DNA of 64,000 bases from Blastocladiella emersonii ATCC 22665 (lineage: Eukaryota > Blastocladiomycota > Blastocladiomycetes > Blastocladiales > Blastocladiaceae), in assembly GCA_025594325.1 (NCBI GenBank), contig JANHCV010000002.1:2777634-2841633 (forward strand). Direction: 5' to 3'. The translations under genes were made by a program, and so were the position numbers. A model generated the notes under the pieces. It did not search any database, was not told the origin of the DNA, and was given only the letters and a program-made list of their open reading frames with translations. This document shows, piece after piece, positions 11,651 through 22,085 of the stretch (position 1 is its first letter; each line of letters starts with the position of its first letter).

Positions 11651-13079
11651 CTCCCGGAACCGGCCGGCCGACCGTCCGCTCGGCGTCCTTCAACCAAGGC
11701 CGATTCACCGACACCTCGACTCGCTGCCGCCCTTCGATCCAGCCGTCCGTCCCTCCACGACGCCGAGTCGAGTCAAGTCAAGCAGGGCATGCCGCAACTA
11801 CTCCTACGCCCGGTCGCAACTTCACCGCCGAGTTCACGGCAGGAAGCGCGCGTACCGGCGGCCCAGCTCATTCCCGCGCGGGAGCACGCGCGGAGTGGTC
11901 GTTGCTCATGTCGGTCGAGCCTGTGTCAGTAGTCATTTGTATTTGTATATATTCAGTTTCGATTATCACCAAAGTATTGTCGATGAGCGAGTTTGTGGTC
12001 GCGGTGTCTCCAACACGTGTCGAGGTCGCGTCGCGCCACTCACGTTCACCTGAAACGATACCGTCGTGACGACCGTTCTGAGTCCCGCTGCTCTGTATCA
12101 CCGCCGGGCCACATCGTACGAGCTCTTTGAAGAAGGGAAGCGAGAGTGGACTAAAACGCATGTGCCATGACACAGCGATTACTCCTACTCTCTTTAACCC
12201 GTACGCCGTCGCATCAAGGGCTTCAACGTCGCACGTGCCGGCTCGCTACCCAACGTTCCGCTGGCTTCGTCTTTAAACTTCACTAAGTCGTTCATGTGCG
12301 CCTCTACTCATCAAATAGCTGAGAGTCAACGTCATGCCATTAAAGAATTGGCGACCGGTAGCGTTAGGAACTGCTCCCCTCCGTGCTGGGCTTTCAACCC
12401 CGCCCATCCCCCACCCCTCCCCCACCCCCACCCCACCCACCCCTCCCCAACTCAACCTCAACTTCCCCAACTCAACCTCAACTCAACCTCAACTCAACTG
12501 GCACCTCGATGATATTTTCCGCTTCCGCGTGTTGAACCTCTGCGATGTGATCAGAGGAGCGAGGAGCGTCACCATGGCCATGGTCATGACCATGGTCATG
12601 AGTGATTTGACCCGTCAGCGACTATGGATCTCGCCGATCTCTATTGCAGCCCACGCGCGCGTGCACGCTGATCCATAGGACCACGAAGCTGGACGCGTTT
12701 GGCTGCTCGCCGCGACCGACGCGGCCGCCGCTCCGCGGCGACTTTTCTTCCGTTGACCGCCGCCTTCACTGCATGAGTGAGCTACGTCGAGGCGCGCGCG
12801 ACATCGAACCTGACACGAAGATCATCCCGCCGAGGGCCCAGATTACATCTCGGCGCGTCTCGAGCTGAGTCGCCAGCGCATGCGTCTCAAGCTCAGCCTG
12901 CGCCTCGTGCGGCCGCTGACCCATCAAGTTCCGAGCTGAGCAACATGTTGAAGCTATTCATTCAACCCGCTATGAGATCGCCGTCCGACTTTGAGCACCG
13001 CCGCCGTTTCTTCCGCGCCCCGCATAAACGTGAAGAGCGACGCGAGTTCGACCTGTGTGCGGTGTTCACGGAAAAGTAA
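11651..13079. other. No supported gene; low-complexity spacer
   Basis: No recognisable coding signal. It contains an AT-richer patch near 11935-11990, a run of CCCACCCC-type and CAACTCAACCT repeats at 12405-12500, and a nested near-palindrome of CCATGG/CATGACC motifs at 12572-12602. Confidence 0.5.
12405..12502 (+). repeat. C-rich tract and CTCAACCTCAA minisatellite
   Basis: A C/A-rich run (CCCACCCC type) leads into about six short tandem copies of CAACTCAACCT and CTCAACCTCAA variants. Confidence 0.8.
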
Positions 13080-13570
13080 GCGTTGAGGGATCGCCATGTA
13101 GAATGCGTGGAACTCGTGTGCGTGAGAAGCACGATGATCTACCTTGGCCGTGGTCGCCGCCGCCTTGCCAGCGTTGAGCGGGTGCATGTAGTAGGCAACT
13201 TTCCTCACCAAGAGCATGACGTTGAGCAAATACACGTTGTTGGTCGCGTCGCCGCTCCCCGCGCCATCGGTCGCACCGACATGCGTACAAACTGGCGCGC
13301 GTCGAGACCAAGGCAGTGCGCGAGCTGGTTGGTGCCCTTGATCATGGTACACAGGCGGGTCACGGGAGGGAGAACCACTGGCTGTAGTACCGCTCGACGT
13401 CAAAGGTGAGCGACGGGTTGCGCGGGGTGGCAGACGCGCTAGGCGGTTGCCGACGACGCGGCGGCGCTCAAACCCGTTGAAGGTGGAGCGGCGGGAGGAT
13501 CGACGGCCACTCGCCCGTGGTCTCGGCCGTCGCGGGCACGAGCGTAATGTCGCAGTCCTCAGCAGCACCG
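13080..13570 (-). pseudogene. Frameshifted relic of an unrecognised gene
   Basis: Minus-strand islands in order look like consecutive pieces of one protein: EDCDITLVPATAETTGEWPS (13570-13510), FDVERYYSQWFSLPVTRLCT leading into MIKGTNQLAHCLGLDARQF (about 13407-13285), NNVYLLNVMLLVRKVAYYMH (about 13240) and EFHAFYMAIPQRLLF (about 13110). The first two share a frame, interrupted by a stop near 13488, and the later ones are in another frame. No splice pair repairs all of the breaks. I infer a decayed gene. The family is not recognised. Confidence 0.4.
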
Positions 13571-13919
13571 TTTACGCCTCGCTTGGCATCACCTAACCGT
13601 CAGGGCTCGTTGCGACATTTCCCCTCGCCTCGCTCAGTGTGAAGACGGCGTCGTGACGAGGTTCAGCGACTTTTATTTGGTCACAGAGATGCCATTGCTG
13701 CATGTTAACATGGTGGAAGCTTCATGGGTGTTTTCATGAGATGAGGAGCGAGCAAAGGGCAAAAAAGGGGTGGCTTATGTAGGTGCTTGCCGGTCAGGTG
13801 ACGCGTCGCTATGTGACGGCCGCGCTCTAGGTCACGTGGGCTGCATTTTTTCGGGGAGACCACTGGGGTTGAGCCCAGCACAACTGAGTTGGTTTGGTAG
13901 CCGGCCGGGCTCTCGCGCG

Positions 13920-14400
13920 TCAAAGGTACAAGTCGGTCTTGCCGACGCCGCTGCCAAGCCTTCGCACGCGTTCCGCCACCATGATGAGCACCTCCTCGCG
14001 TTTGGGCGTGGGCACGCCGACCTCGAAGCCCCACCGCACCACGGTCCCGTTGATGAACGCAAGCTTGTCGGGGCCGCACCGTTGCGCACCTCGGCTGCCG
14101 CGGTCGCGGAGTTGATGCTCCCGTTGACAGCGAGCTTGGTGAGCAGCAGGTTCTGCGTGGACGCCGCCGCGCCCTCGGTCCCACCCGGTTTCGCCGTGGT
14201 GTTGGGAAGGTCGCCAAGCACGTTGAGGAGGGCGACAGCACGCGGGGTCAGCGGATTTGAGGAAGCGTGCCCAAAAGCCACACGCCGCTACTGGCGTGGG
14301 CAGTGTGTCGCCACGCACTCGCAGTCAACGACGAGGTGTCGCGGAAGCAGCCGTGTGTCGTGGACCCGAGCAGGATCGAGAGCTCGCCGGAGCCCAGGTG
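13920..14400 (-). pseudogene. Ketopantoate reductase (ApbA/PanE-type) gene relic
   Basis: Three minus-strand islands appear in the order expected for the 2-dehydropantoate 2-reductase family: ELSILLGSTTHGCFRDTSS (about 14395-14340; the family has a GTTTHG-type motif), LLTKLAVNGSINSATAAAEV followed by RNG (about 14150-14080; the family has a KL..N..INP.TA…NG motif), and AFINGTVVRWGFEVGVPTP (about 14060-14005; the family's C-terminal INGxVVRxG…GVPTP motif). They lie in different frames. The 70-90 residues that normally separate the second and third motifs are missing, so RNG is nearly fused to AFINGT. The N-terminal NADP-binding GxGxxG segment is absent. The reductase would reduce ketopantoate in pantothenate synthesis, but this copy cannot encode it. 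Confidence 0.65.
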
Positions 14401-14499
14401 ACCAACACTCGGCCTTAGCCTTCGCCTCGACGCCTTGATGTTCGCGCCTTCCCCAGCCGTTTCCTCGGCACCTCGATCACGCACTCGGCTGTCGCGTGA

Positions 14500-15264
14500 C
14501 TACGCTGACTTGGCTCCGAGGAAAGTAAACATTGGCTTGCCACGCCTCGATTGCGAGTAAGAGCGCTCAACAAGGTGGCGTGCGCTCAATCGGAGTGGGA
14601 CCGGAGTGGCCACCAAGGCACGATTTCCATGAATGGGTGCGGACGCATGCTTGATCGGAGAATGATTAAGCGAGTCAGGGGAAGTTGTTGCAATCGGGTC
14701 CGTAGACTGTGGTGGTTGTGAATGAAGAAGCAAGCCAAGGTTGCTCGGGATGGGGCCAGTGGTAAACCCAACTGCCGATGGACTCAGAGTGGGCCAATCT
14801 GCCTTGTCCGGAGGGGCAGGTTCAGAGCAACCGCCTTCTGCAGGTGGAGAACTGACTGGGCGAGCCGGCAACATGGACTCGGAAAGATTTGGCCGCAAAA
14901 TGGCGCCTGAAGACTTGAGGTGGGACGGCATTTCAAGGGCTCGGCGTGATCTGAGTTCGCGGGGCGTGCCCAGACGTGTCCTCTTCACGTCGCGGTCAAG
15001 ATGGCCATTGTCAAGCGAGCGTTTGGCACGGGCTGGGGCCGTTTCCGGGAATGGGAGCGTAGCCGGGAGCGGTTCGCCCCCTTGCTGTCTCATCCGCAGG
15101 GTTCGAAGGGCCCCTCGGCAGTCTGCAGCGGGGCCAGCGTGATACACAACGTTCACGGCGGACTCTGCGCTCCCGCACAGCTTGCAGCGAAACTTTGGCT
15201 TCGCCTCTGTGACTTGAAAAGCAGTGCAGGCGCTGCATCGCACGGCAAGGTGCAGTTGAGGCAT
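14500..15264 (-). CDS. MRNIP-like zinc-ribbon protein
   Basis: A single-exon ORF of 254 residues. The N-terminal ~60 residues match the MRN-complex-interacting protein (MRNIP) domain: C10-x2-C13 in RCSACTAFQV, C27-x2-C30 in FRCKLCGS, then the family's YxxGxxxDCRxxxxxLR pattern (YHAGPAADCRGALRTLR). The rest is Pro/Ser-rich and looks disordered, with a basic cluster (RDVKRTR) that could be a nuclear localisation signal. In animals MRNIP binds MRE11-RAD50-NBS1 and supports DNA-damage signalling; a similar role here is inference from the domain alone. The ATG at 15264 is 306 bp from the divergent UTP11 start. The family is poorly known in fungi. Confidence 0.75.
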   Translation of the reverse strand: MPQLHLAVRCSACTAFQVTEAKPKFRCKLCGSAESAVNVVYHAGPAADCRGALRTLRMRQQGGEPLPATLPFPETAPARAKRSLDNGHLDRDVKRTRLGTPRELRSRRALEMPSHLKSSGAILRPNLSESMLPARPVSSPPAEGGCSEPAPPDKADWPTLSPSAVGFTTGPIPSNLGLLLHSQPPQSTDPIATTSPDSLNHSPIKHASAPIHGNRALVATPVPLRLSARHLVERSYSQSRRGKPMFTFLGAKSA

Positions 15265-15570
15265 TGTCGAGTGAAAATGACGTTATTCCATTCGTTGCGT
15301 TTGGGTGTATAGTTCTTGAGGAGGGGAGAGGGGAACGACGGGTGAGTCAATCAGCACACAAGGGAGTGAGCGCTGGAGCGCACAGCGCTTCGCCCATCGC
15401 GACGGGTCGCGTGATCGAGTGTGACCTGAACGCACTTCTCGCGCGCTGTGGCGCTCGCCGCGCCGCGCCATCTCGACCGGACCTGTATCGAACAACCATG
15501 CCACTGTTGAGGACCGCCATACGACCGATCCTAGTTTCTGCAACGCATCGAGCAACTACATCCATCCATC
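15265..15570. promoter_or_regulatory. Bidirectional promoter, MRNIP-like / UTP11
   Basis: The 306-bp gap between two divergent start codons must hold both promoters. An ATCC repeat (CATCCATCCATC) lies directly before the UTP11 ATG. I see no clear TATA box. Confidence 0.5.
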
Positions 15571-16477
15571 ATGTCGAGCAGCCTGCGCAAAGTCGCCCCG
15601 CGGCGCACCCATCGTGAGCGTGCCCAGCCCGCCGCTCGCGCGAAGCTCGGCTTGCTGGAAAAGCACAAGGACTACGTTCTTCGTGCGCGCAACTTCCACA
15701 GCAAGGAGAAGCGGATCCTGTCCATGCAGAAGAAGGCGCGGCTCCGCAACCCCGATGAGTTCTACCACGCCATGGAAAAGTCCAAGACCAAGGACGGCGT
15801 TCACATTGTGGAGCGCAACGAGAAGTTTTCGGCGGACTTCTTGAAGCTCCTCAAGACCCAGGACAAGGGTTACGTGGCCAACCAGCGGAATGTTAACGTC
15901 AAGGTGCGGGAGCTCGTGCTATGGCGGTTGTCCGACCGCACGCTAACTCAACCCTCTGCTCCCGTAGAAAATCGAGAAGTTGCAATCCGAGCTCCATCTG
16001 CTGGGCGCCTCGGAGATGCTTCCCAGCCGTCCGGCTGACGATGGCGAAACGTCTGGTGACGACGGCGAGGACTCGGACCCGATTTCGTCCATCCCAATGG
16101 TGTCTCGCGCAACTCACACCATCTTTGTCGATACCGAGGAGGATGCTACCAGCTTCGACCCCTCGGTGCACTTCGACACGCCCGAGCAGTTCCTCGCTCG
16201 CCGCTTCAATCGCCCCACCAAGGAGATGCTCGCCACGGCGGCCCTCCCCAACGTCGCGCGCGACCTCAATCCGGCGGTCATCAAGAATGCGGAGCGTGAG
16301 CGCGCCGCAAAGTACGCGGAACTTGCCTCCCGAATCGCCCGCGACAAGAAGCTACGTGAGGCGGAGCTGGAGATGGAGACGCAGAAGGCGCTCATGGGCA
16401 AGGGTCGGCGGAAAAAGGTGGGAGTTGACGCGCGCGGGCTCTCCGTGTACAAGTGGAAGCCCGAGCGCAAGACCTAG
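15571..16477 (+). CDS. UTP11: U3 snoRNP / small-subunit processome protein Utp11
   Basis: Two exons, 15571-15903 and 15968-16477, join in phase 0 across a 64-bp intron (GTGCGG…GCTAACTC…CCCGTAG), giving 280 residues, close to the family's usual 250-280. The N-terminus RRTHRERAQPAARAKLGLLE, the motif NPDEFYHAMEKSKTKDGVH and the segment LLKTQDKGYV are hallmarks of Utp11. Exon 2 opens KIEKLQSELHLLG, matching the helix after that motif, and the C-terminus is Lys/Arg-rich (GKGRRKKVGVDARGLSVYKW). Utp11 is a component of the nucleolar SSU processome needed for 18S pre-rRNA cleavage. It converges with PRE9 (184 bp between stop codons) and is divergent from the MRNIP-like gene. Confidence 0.95.
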
Positions 16478-16661
16478 TCTGCTCGGGTCCGCGCAATACA
16501 CGTCTTTTATGAACAAACCCGCATCTTCGTGCGAGGGTTCCTTCCTCCTCTGGCAGGAACAAACGTTGGTGACCACGTACGACAGGGACCACGCAGTAGA
16601 TTACGATAGAAATTCATTCACCCTTACAGCCCATGGTCCATCATACGAGGGAACGCAAACC
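16478..16661. terminator. Shared 3' intergenic region of UTP11 and PRE9
   Basis: The 184 bp between the two convergent stop codons must contain both polyadenylation sites. A/T-richer patches (TCTTTTATGAACAAA near 16502 and GATAGAAATTCATTC near 16605) are candidates; no canonical AATAAA is seen. Confidence 0.4.
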
Positions 16662-17744
16662 CTAGGCCTTGGCCACCTCCTCCGATGGAGGCGTGTGCTT
16701 CTTGAGGAGCTCATCAATCTCAGCCGCACCCAAGATGGAGAACACAATGTCGTCGCCCTCCTTCCGGAGAAATGCGATTTCGACTAGATGCGCGAGGAGG
16801 GGAAGATGGACGGCGTGGGACATGTGTCAGTCACGAGTAAGGCAGGCGGCCAGTGTGGGCGGGATGGTCCAGGGTGAGATCTGAGGAGATAAGCAGGATG
16901 ATGCGTACGCTTCTCCGAGGACAGGGCGTTGGCCTCGACCGTCTTGGCCAGGACCTTGACCGCAAGCGCCGTGATGCCCTCGAGCGTGAGCACGGCCTCG
17001 CACCCCTCCTCGCCCTCCTCCTTGTACTCGGACTTGAGCATGCTGGTTGCGGCCCCGTTGTTGGCGCCGATGCACGTGGCCTTCCACCCGCTGTAGTTGC
17101 CCGAGGGGTCCGAGTGGTACAGCTGGAAGCCAAAGTGGTCGTCGTAGCCAGCGTAGAGGAACGAGACGCCAAACGGACGAAGACCACCGTACTGCGTGTA
17201 GCCCTGCTTGAGGTCGCACAGGCGCTGCACGAGCTGCTCCGGCGGCATGTCCTGGTTGTACGTGAAGAGGTGCCGCTGCGCCGTCTGCCGCGCGTAGTTG
17301 ATGAGGTTGTTGGCGTCCGAGGCGATACCGGCCACCGCACAGAGCATCTTGCTGCAAAGGGGCAGGAGAGGGGGACGCGTCGGTCAGCAACAATGACTGC
17401 ATGGCGGGGGAGAGCCATGAGCACGTACTCGTGGACGATGTAGATCTTCTCGGTCGACGAGCCCGCCTCGAGGAGCTTGGACGTGACCTTCTTCTCGGCC
17501 GCGAGAATGATGCCCTCGGGGCAGGTGATCCCGATGCACGTTCCGGCATGCGAAATGGCCTCCATGGCGTACTCGACCTGGTACAGGCGGCCTGCAGCAA
17601 GGGGGCTCCGTCAGCGCGGAGCAAGCGAGCGGGTGCACGAGCGGGCCGAGGCTGGACCTGTCCTCGCGTCGGCCCGCATGGCCAGGAGGATGGGGTACCC
17701 TCGGGCGAGAAGATGGTGGTGCGCGAATCGTAGCGGCGCGCCAT
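16662..17744 (-). CDS. PRE9: 20S proteasome subunit alpha-3 (Pre9 / PSMA4)
   Basis: Four exons on the minus strand, 17699-17744, 17429-17591, 16909-17351 and 16662-16783, sum to 774 nt and encode 257 residues, the usual length for this subunit. The N-terminus [20 protein letters not shown] followed by [13 protein letters not shown] is the alpha-subunit signature and matches alpha-3 closely. Further hallmarks are [28 protein letters not shown] and [15 protein letters not shown]. The last exon gives a Lys-rich tail (ELLKKH…). All introns are GT…AG and short (77, 107 and 125 bp). The subunit is part of the outer ring of the 20S core and has no catalytic threonine. It is divergent from TIP20 across 281 bp and convergent with UTP11. 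Confidence 0.95.
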
Positions 17745-18025
17745 GGTGGAATCAGGGGACTGGTGGTGGTGCTGGTGCTGGTGCGGTCAGTCGGGTGCTC
17801 CGAGCGGATCCGTAAGCTGCGTGGTTCGTCGCGTCGACGGCAAGGGGGGAGGACGGGCGCGGTGCGGTGCAGACGGCGCTCGTTCGCCCCGGCGCGCAGC
17901 GTCAGCGTGATGACGCTCGCGGCCTGCGGTCACGTGCGCGTGAGCCCGCCGTGCCGAAAGGGCGCCACCGCTCTCGGCGACCGCTCCTGCCCGCACGAAT
18001 CTCCTGGGACAAACCATTCCTCGCC
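17745..18025. promoter_or_regulatory. Bidirectional promoter, PRE9 / TIP20
   Basis: A 281-bp divergent intergenic region. I looked for a proteasome-associated control element (GGTGGCAAA-type, bound by Rpn4 in yeasts) and did not see a perfect copy; GGTGGTGGTGCTGG runs near 17760 are the only related-looking G-rich motif. Confidence 0.45.
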
Positions 18026-20410
18026 ATGAAACAACATGCAGTTGCTTTGATGGGGGAGCCGGACACCGCCACCATCGCGGATCTCGCGCGCGTTCGCGAC
18101 CGCCTGAACAGCAACGTCTGGTCGCTCGACCTTGTCGCGCGCGAGGCCCTCGCCCTCCAAACTGAGCTTAGGTCCTTGGATAGCTCGGTATGTGCCCGCT
18201 GCCCGGCATTTCTGTGTCTCTCGGGGCCTGACTAACACCATTTTCGTCTCCCAGGCACCGGCTCGCTCCGAACGACGGACAGCCCTACGTGTTGACGCCG
18301 TCGAGTCTTGCCACAGCGCACTCTCTAGCGTGGAACGCATTGCTTCTCGTGTTGCTTCTATCGAAGCGTCCACACGCACGTCAGCCGACAGCACTGCCCC
18401 TACTTGTGCGAGTCTCTCCAACGTCGTGGGCCGCCTTCGCGAAATTGAGGCTGTCAAAAACTACTACTCGGTTGCCGCTTCGTACCTCAATCTCGAGTAC
18501 GCGATGCACGCAGAATCGCATGCCGCCCACGGCCGAGGTTCTCACACAATGCCGACCGACCGACCTACTGTAGGTGCGCTGCTCCATCGCTTGGATCACT
18601 CAAAGCGCTTCAGGAGCTGGAGAAGTGCGCGATCCGTTCTGGCTCTGCGAATGTGCTTAACGTCGCTGTCGTTGAGGCTGTCAAGGCACAGCAGACCTCG
18701 CTGCTTGCTGGGAAAGCGAACCAGCTCGCCAGCCTCCTTTCGGAAAGCGGATGGCCTACCGCTAATCTTCATGATGTCCCGGAGTTTTCGAGCATCCAGT
18801 CTCTGATAGACGAGGTTTCTCAAATGTACGCTCCCCGCTATCCAGCTCCGCGCTCTTCTTAACCGACTCTCGGCCAAACTTACCGCGCTGTAGTTCAATT
18901 TCTGAAGCCGTTGCGAGCCTGGTTGCGCCCATTTCGCAGCGCTTCGAATATCACTTCTCGGGCGCTCGTCCGACGAACCAGCTTGATCGCCCAGAGTGGG
19001 CCGTTGGCTACCTGCAGAAAATCATGGTCATGCAGGTTCGGGCCGTGTCCTCGCTTGCAGGCGGAGCAATTACGCCACTGTGGGTCAAGGAGATCACCGC
19101 CCTGCTCGGCACTAAGCTTCTGCGTGACTGGCCCTCCCTTGTTGATACGGCTAATCTCGTCGTGGCCGCTCGTACTTGGAGCGCAATTGCATCCTTTGAA
19201 GGCGATATACTCGTCCTGTACGGTACTCAATGCGACAACCACGGCTGGGATGGCCCTACTTCGTTGGCTTCTCGTCAGGTCCTGCTAAATGGCATGGCTC
19301 GCATGCTTGAACAAGTAGTCAATCGGTTGATTGCTGACGCAAACGCTTGGGAGTGGGAACACACCGATGACGCTGATATCGACGACTCTCGCCGCACTCG
19401 CCTGATCCAACGATTGGAGCCATACTGGAGCCTTGTGGCGGGTATGTTCGCTAATCAGTCTACGCGTCTGCCTTTCCTGATCATCACACTCACACAGAAT
19501 CGCGTCTCGTGCCTAATAGCGCTCCCGGCTAAGCTTACCAAAGACTTTGCGCAGGGTTTCGTCGAACATGTTCTTGCACAGGGTCTGGACCATGCTTCCC
19601 GCCAGCTTGAACGTGTATTCGAGAACGCCAGCCCCCTGCATCAGCTTCGCATCGCCTCCAGCATGTATCACTTGGGTTTGCAGCTCCAAGTTTGGCTGCC
19701 CGACCTTCCCGTACGTGACTAGATCTTGCTTGACGAGCGGCCGCGCGATCGACCTACTAATTCTGCCACGCACTTCATTCTAGACCGAAGCCACGCTGCT
19801 TGATGATGCAGCCAATTCCATTGACAAGGCTCTTTGTTCATTCCTCAATAGCCTTGCCGTCCGTACCACCGACGCGTCGGTAAGCGTTTGGCTTGATCTC
19901 GCAGCTGAACGCGGCGATCCTGCGCGACGTTTCGCTAGTCGACTCGCGAGTCAGCTCCACACCGCTCAAAACAACCTTCCTACTTCCGTGTTCCGGCGCC
20001 TCTTCCACCGACTCCAAGTTCGCCTTGACACTGTCCTGCCATCGACCATTCTCGCGCAGCGCGTGCCTGGCGGGCTTGCCCCCGCGCTCCTCAGCACTAG
20101 TATCCGCGCTGCAACCACGGCATTGTCATCCACACTCGCACAGTTTTCACCACACTGCGAGACCATCGTTGCACTCCCTCGATGCGACCAGCTCCAAGTC
20201 TTAATCGGCTTGTCGCGCGAGCAGCGTAACATACTCGCCTCCACCCTTCGTGAGGCGACTCAAGAGTCTGGCTGGGCAATCGCGAGCAGCAATCCTAGTA
20301 CGTGGCCCGCCCATGCAGCAGAATGGCGTGTTCCTAATCTTGCGCTCAGCGAGGTCCAAGCCGCCATTGAGCGGCTTGCCATGGAATCAGACGATCCAGT
20401 CGACGGATAA
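18026..20410 (+). CDS. TIP20: RINT1/Tip20-family Dsl1-NRZ tethering subunit
   Basis: Six exons, 18026-18187, 18255-18496, 18574-18825, 18894-19441, 19520-19710 and 19784-20410, sum to 2022 nt and 673 residues (yeast Tip20 about 700). The diagnostic segment is ISQRFEYHFSGARPTNQLDR followed by PEW, matching the RINT-1/TIP-1 motif RFxYHFxG…TN…PEW. The N-terminus is helical and coiled-coil-like; the rest is all-helical, as expected for the CATCHR-type fold. The family tethers Golgi-derived COPI vesicles at the ER. The fourth intron (19442-19519, 78 bp) is the least certain: reading through is also open, and an earlier acceptor (ACACAG at 19497) would give a stop. The ATG at 18026 is the first in frame. 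The stop lies only 40 bp from the DAO stop. Confidence 0.85.
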
Positions 20411-20450
20411 CAGAGTAATGTATATTCAAATTTGGTTTACAACCGTTTCG
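20411..20450. terminator. 40-bp convergent gap between TIP20 and DAO
   Basis: Only 40 bp separate the two stop codons. The gap is AT-rich (AATGTATATTCAAATTTGG), so the 3' ends of the two transcripts must lie in or overlap each other's coding sequence. Confidence 0.5.
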
Positions 20451-21827
20451 CTAGAGTCGCGACTTGATGTTGCCCACAGCGAGGATGCGGCGCATGGCTG
20501 TATCAAAGTCCTTGACGCCATGGAGCTTGGGGCTCGAGTTGGACGCGGCGGCAGCTCCCGCCTTGGAGGCGCCGGCCTGCGCCTTGACCATCTCCAAAAC
20601 CTTGCAAGCGATGCCCCACGAGCTTTGGTAACCGCCGCCGCCGATGCCGTAGGCGTGCACAACAAGGTACGCAGGTCGGAAGGTGGCTGACGCGGTGTCC
20701 GCTGGGCTGTGCCACTCGGCCTCGAGGCGTAAACCTCCCTTGCGGGTCGGGCGCAGACCAACTCGGTGTGCAACGACGAGTTTCTCAAGATCCTGGCCGG
20801 GAAAGTCTTGCAGTTGCGGGCACAAGCGCACCGCGTTCTTGAGAATGCGACTGGCCGTGGCCGGGTCCGGGGTCATGGACGTGGCGCCCTCCTCCCACGA
20901 TCCCCCGAGCACGACGTTTCCATCATCGCGGGGGATGACATAGTCAAAGGTGCCGTCGCGCCCTTCGCGGGTGATGGTGTACTTGACGTTGGGGGCCTTG
21001 AGAATGGCGATCTGGCCACGCGTCGGGAAGCACAACGGATCGGCCACCCCGCCAAGCGTAGCTGCACCGTGGCCAGAGCAGTTGATGACGATGGAGCGCG
21101 CCTGCTTGCCGGAAGTCAAGGCGTGGGCCTCGTCAATGTGCGCGATTTGCCTGACGATGGTTTTGCCGCCCAGGCGGCGGAACAGGCGCGTTAACCAAGC
21201 AAGCGTCTTGGGCGAGTTGATCGTGACTACGCGGGGATGATGAACTCGTTGTGGTGAGCGAGCGAAGACCAAGAAGCGGCGCCATCGTACGTACACGAGC
21301 CGTAAGAAAACCCAAATCGACAGCCCGCTGGCAGGTCGTCCTTGCGCAAAATTGCAAACTGTGGTGCAAGCGCATCATCAGCTTCATGCCGCGAACGCGC
21401 GGGCGTGGATCAAAGTACCTGGTCCACGTCGTCCTTGAACCACGGCAGCTCCTCGTCCTCGTGCGTGTACACGTCGAAAGACGGCATGGGAACAATGCCG
21501 GACTCGGAGACTTTGACCAGCCGCTTGAAGGCATGGAGAGAGATCCGGTCAATGTCTATGACGCCCGATTGCGCGGTTAGAACCGTCCGGTTTGACGGTT
21601 CAAGTTGACGGACCGATCATTCGCTTGTCGTCGGCGCGGGCAAACGAGCGCCAGTGGGCGCCAGCCTTGGGAGAGGCAAACGTCGGCGAGTCCTCGGGAT
21701 AGTCATCGGGGAAGTGGGCGGCAACCACCGTGACGGGAAAACCTGCGGCCTGAAGCACCACGGCGGTGGTGAGGCCGACAACGCCCGCGCCCACGACGCA
21801 GACCGCGGGAGAAGTTGAGCGTGGCAT
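20451..21827 (-). CDS. DAO1: Peroxisomal D-amino-acid oxidase
   Basis: Four exons on the minus strand, 21614-21827, 21419-21555, 21295-21340 and 20451-21226, give 1173 nt and 390 residues (fungal DAAOs about 350-390). FAD-binding GAGVVG lies at residues 13-18. FDYVIPR (Y228) and VGLRPTRKGG (R291) fit the substrate-binding Tyr and Arg of yeast DAAO, and HAYGIGGGGYQSSWG (323-337) is the DAAO signature. The C-terminus SRL is a peroxisomal targeting signal (PTS1). The enzyme oxidatively deaminates D-amino acids to 2-oxo acids, ammonia and hydrogen peroxide. Intron phases are all consistent; the donor of intron 1 is GTCCGT. An Ala-rich insert (about 346-365) precedes the C-terminus. D-aspartate oxidase is the nearest alternative. 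Confidence 0.93.
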
Positions 21828-22085
21828 GAGTGATTCTTTGCAATAAGAGTCGGGTCAAGTGCGTCCAGCTGGGGAGGGGGCAAGCGATGAGCGAGCGGCT
21901 CAGGGACCGCGCCGTGGGCGAGCGCCCTGGCGAGCGCCCTGGCGAGCGCCCTGGCGAGCGCCCAGCCGCGCGACGCGAACTCAAACCGCCTCGCGCCGCC
22001 GACGCGGGCTCCGGAAATTCCCGACGTCCCGCACGGCTCCACCTTGCACTCCAGAGCCGCTCCCCGACTCGGCCGCGTCTTTCGG
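21828..22085. promoter_or_regulatory. DAO upstream region with 12-bp tandem repeat
   Basis: The 258 bp between the DAO start and the LINE fragment. It contains about four copies of the 12-mer GCGAGCGCCCTG at 21918-21965. The LINE fragment begins close enough that part of the DAO promoter may have been displaced. Confidence 0.45.
21918..21965 (+). repeat. 12-bp tandem repeat, four copies
   Basis: Perfect tandem copies of GCGAGCGCCCTG, the last one incomplete, inside the DAO upstream region. Confidence 0.9.

Noticed and set aside
19880-19938. Further intron in TIP20 (GTAAGC…GCTAG)
   Set aside because: The frame is open straight through and continues as plausible protein (VSVWLDLAAERGDPARRF), so exon 6 was kept uninterrupted.
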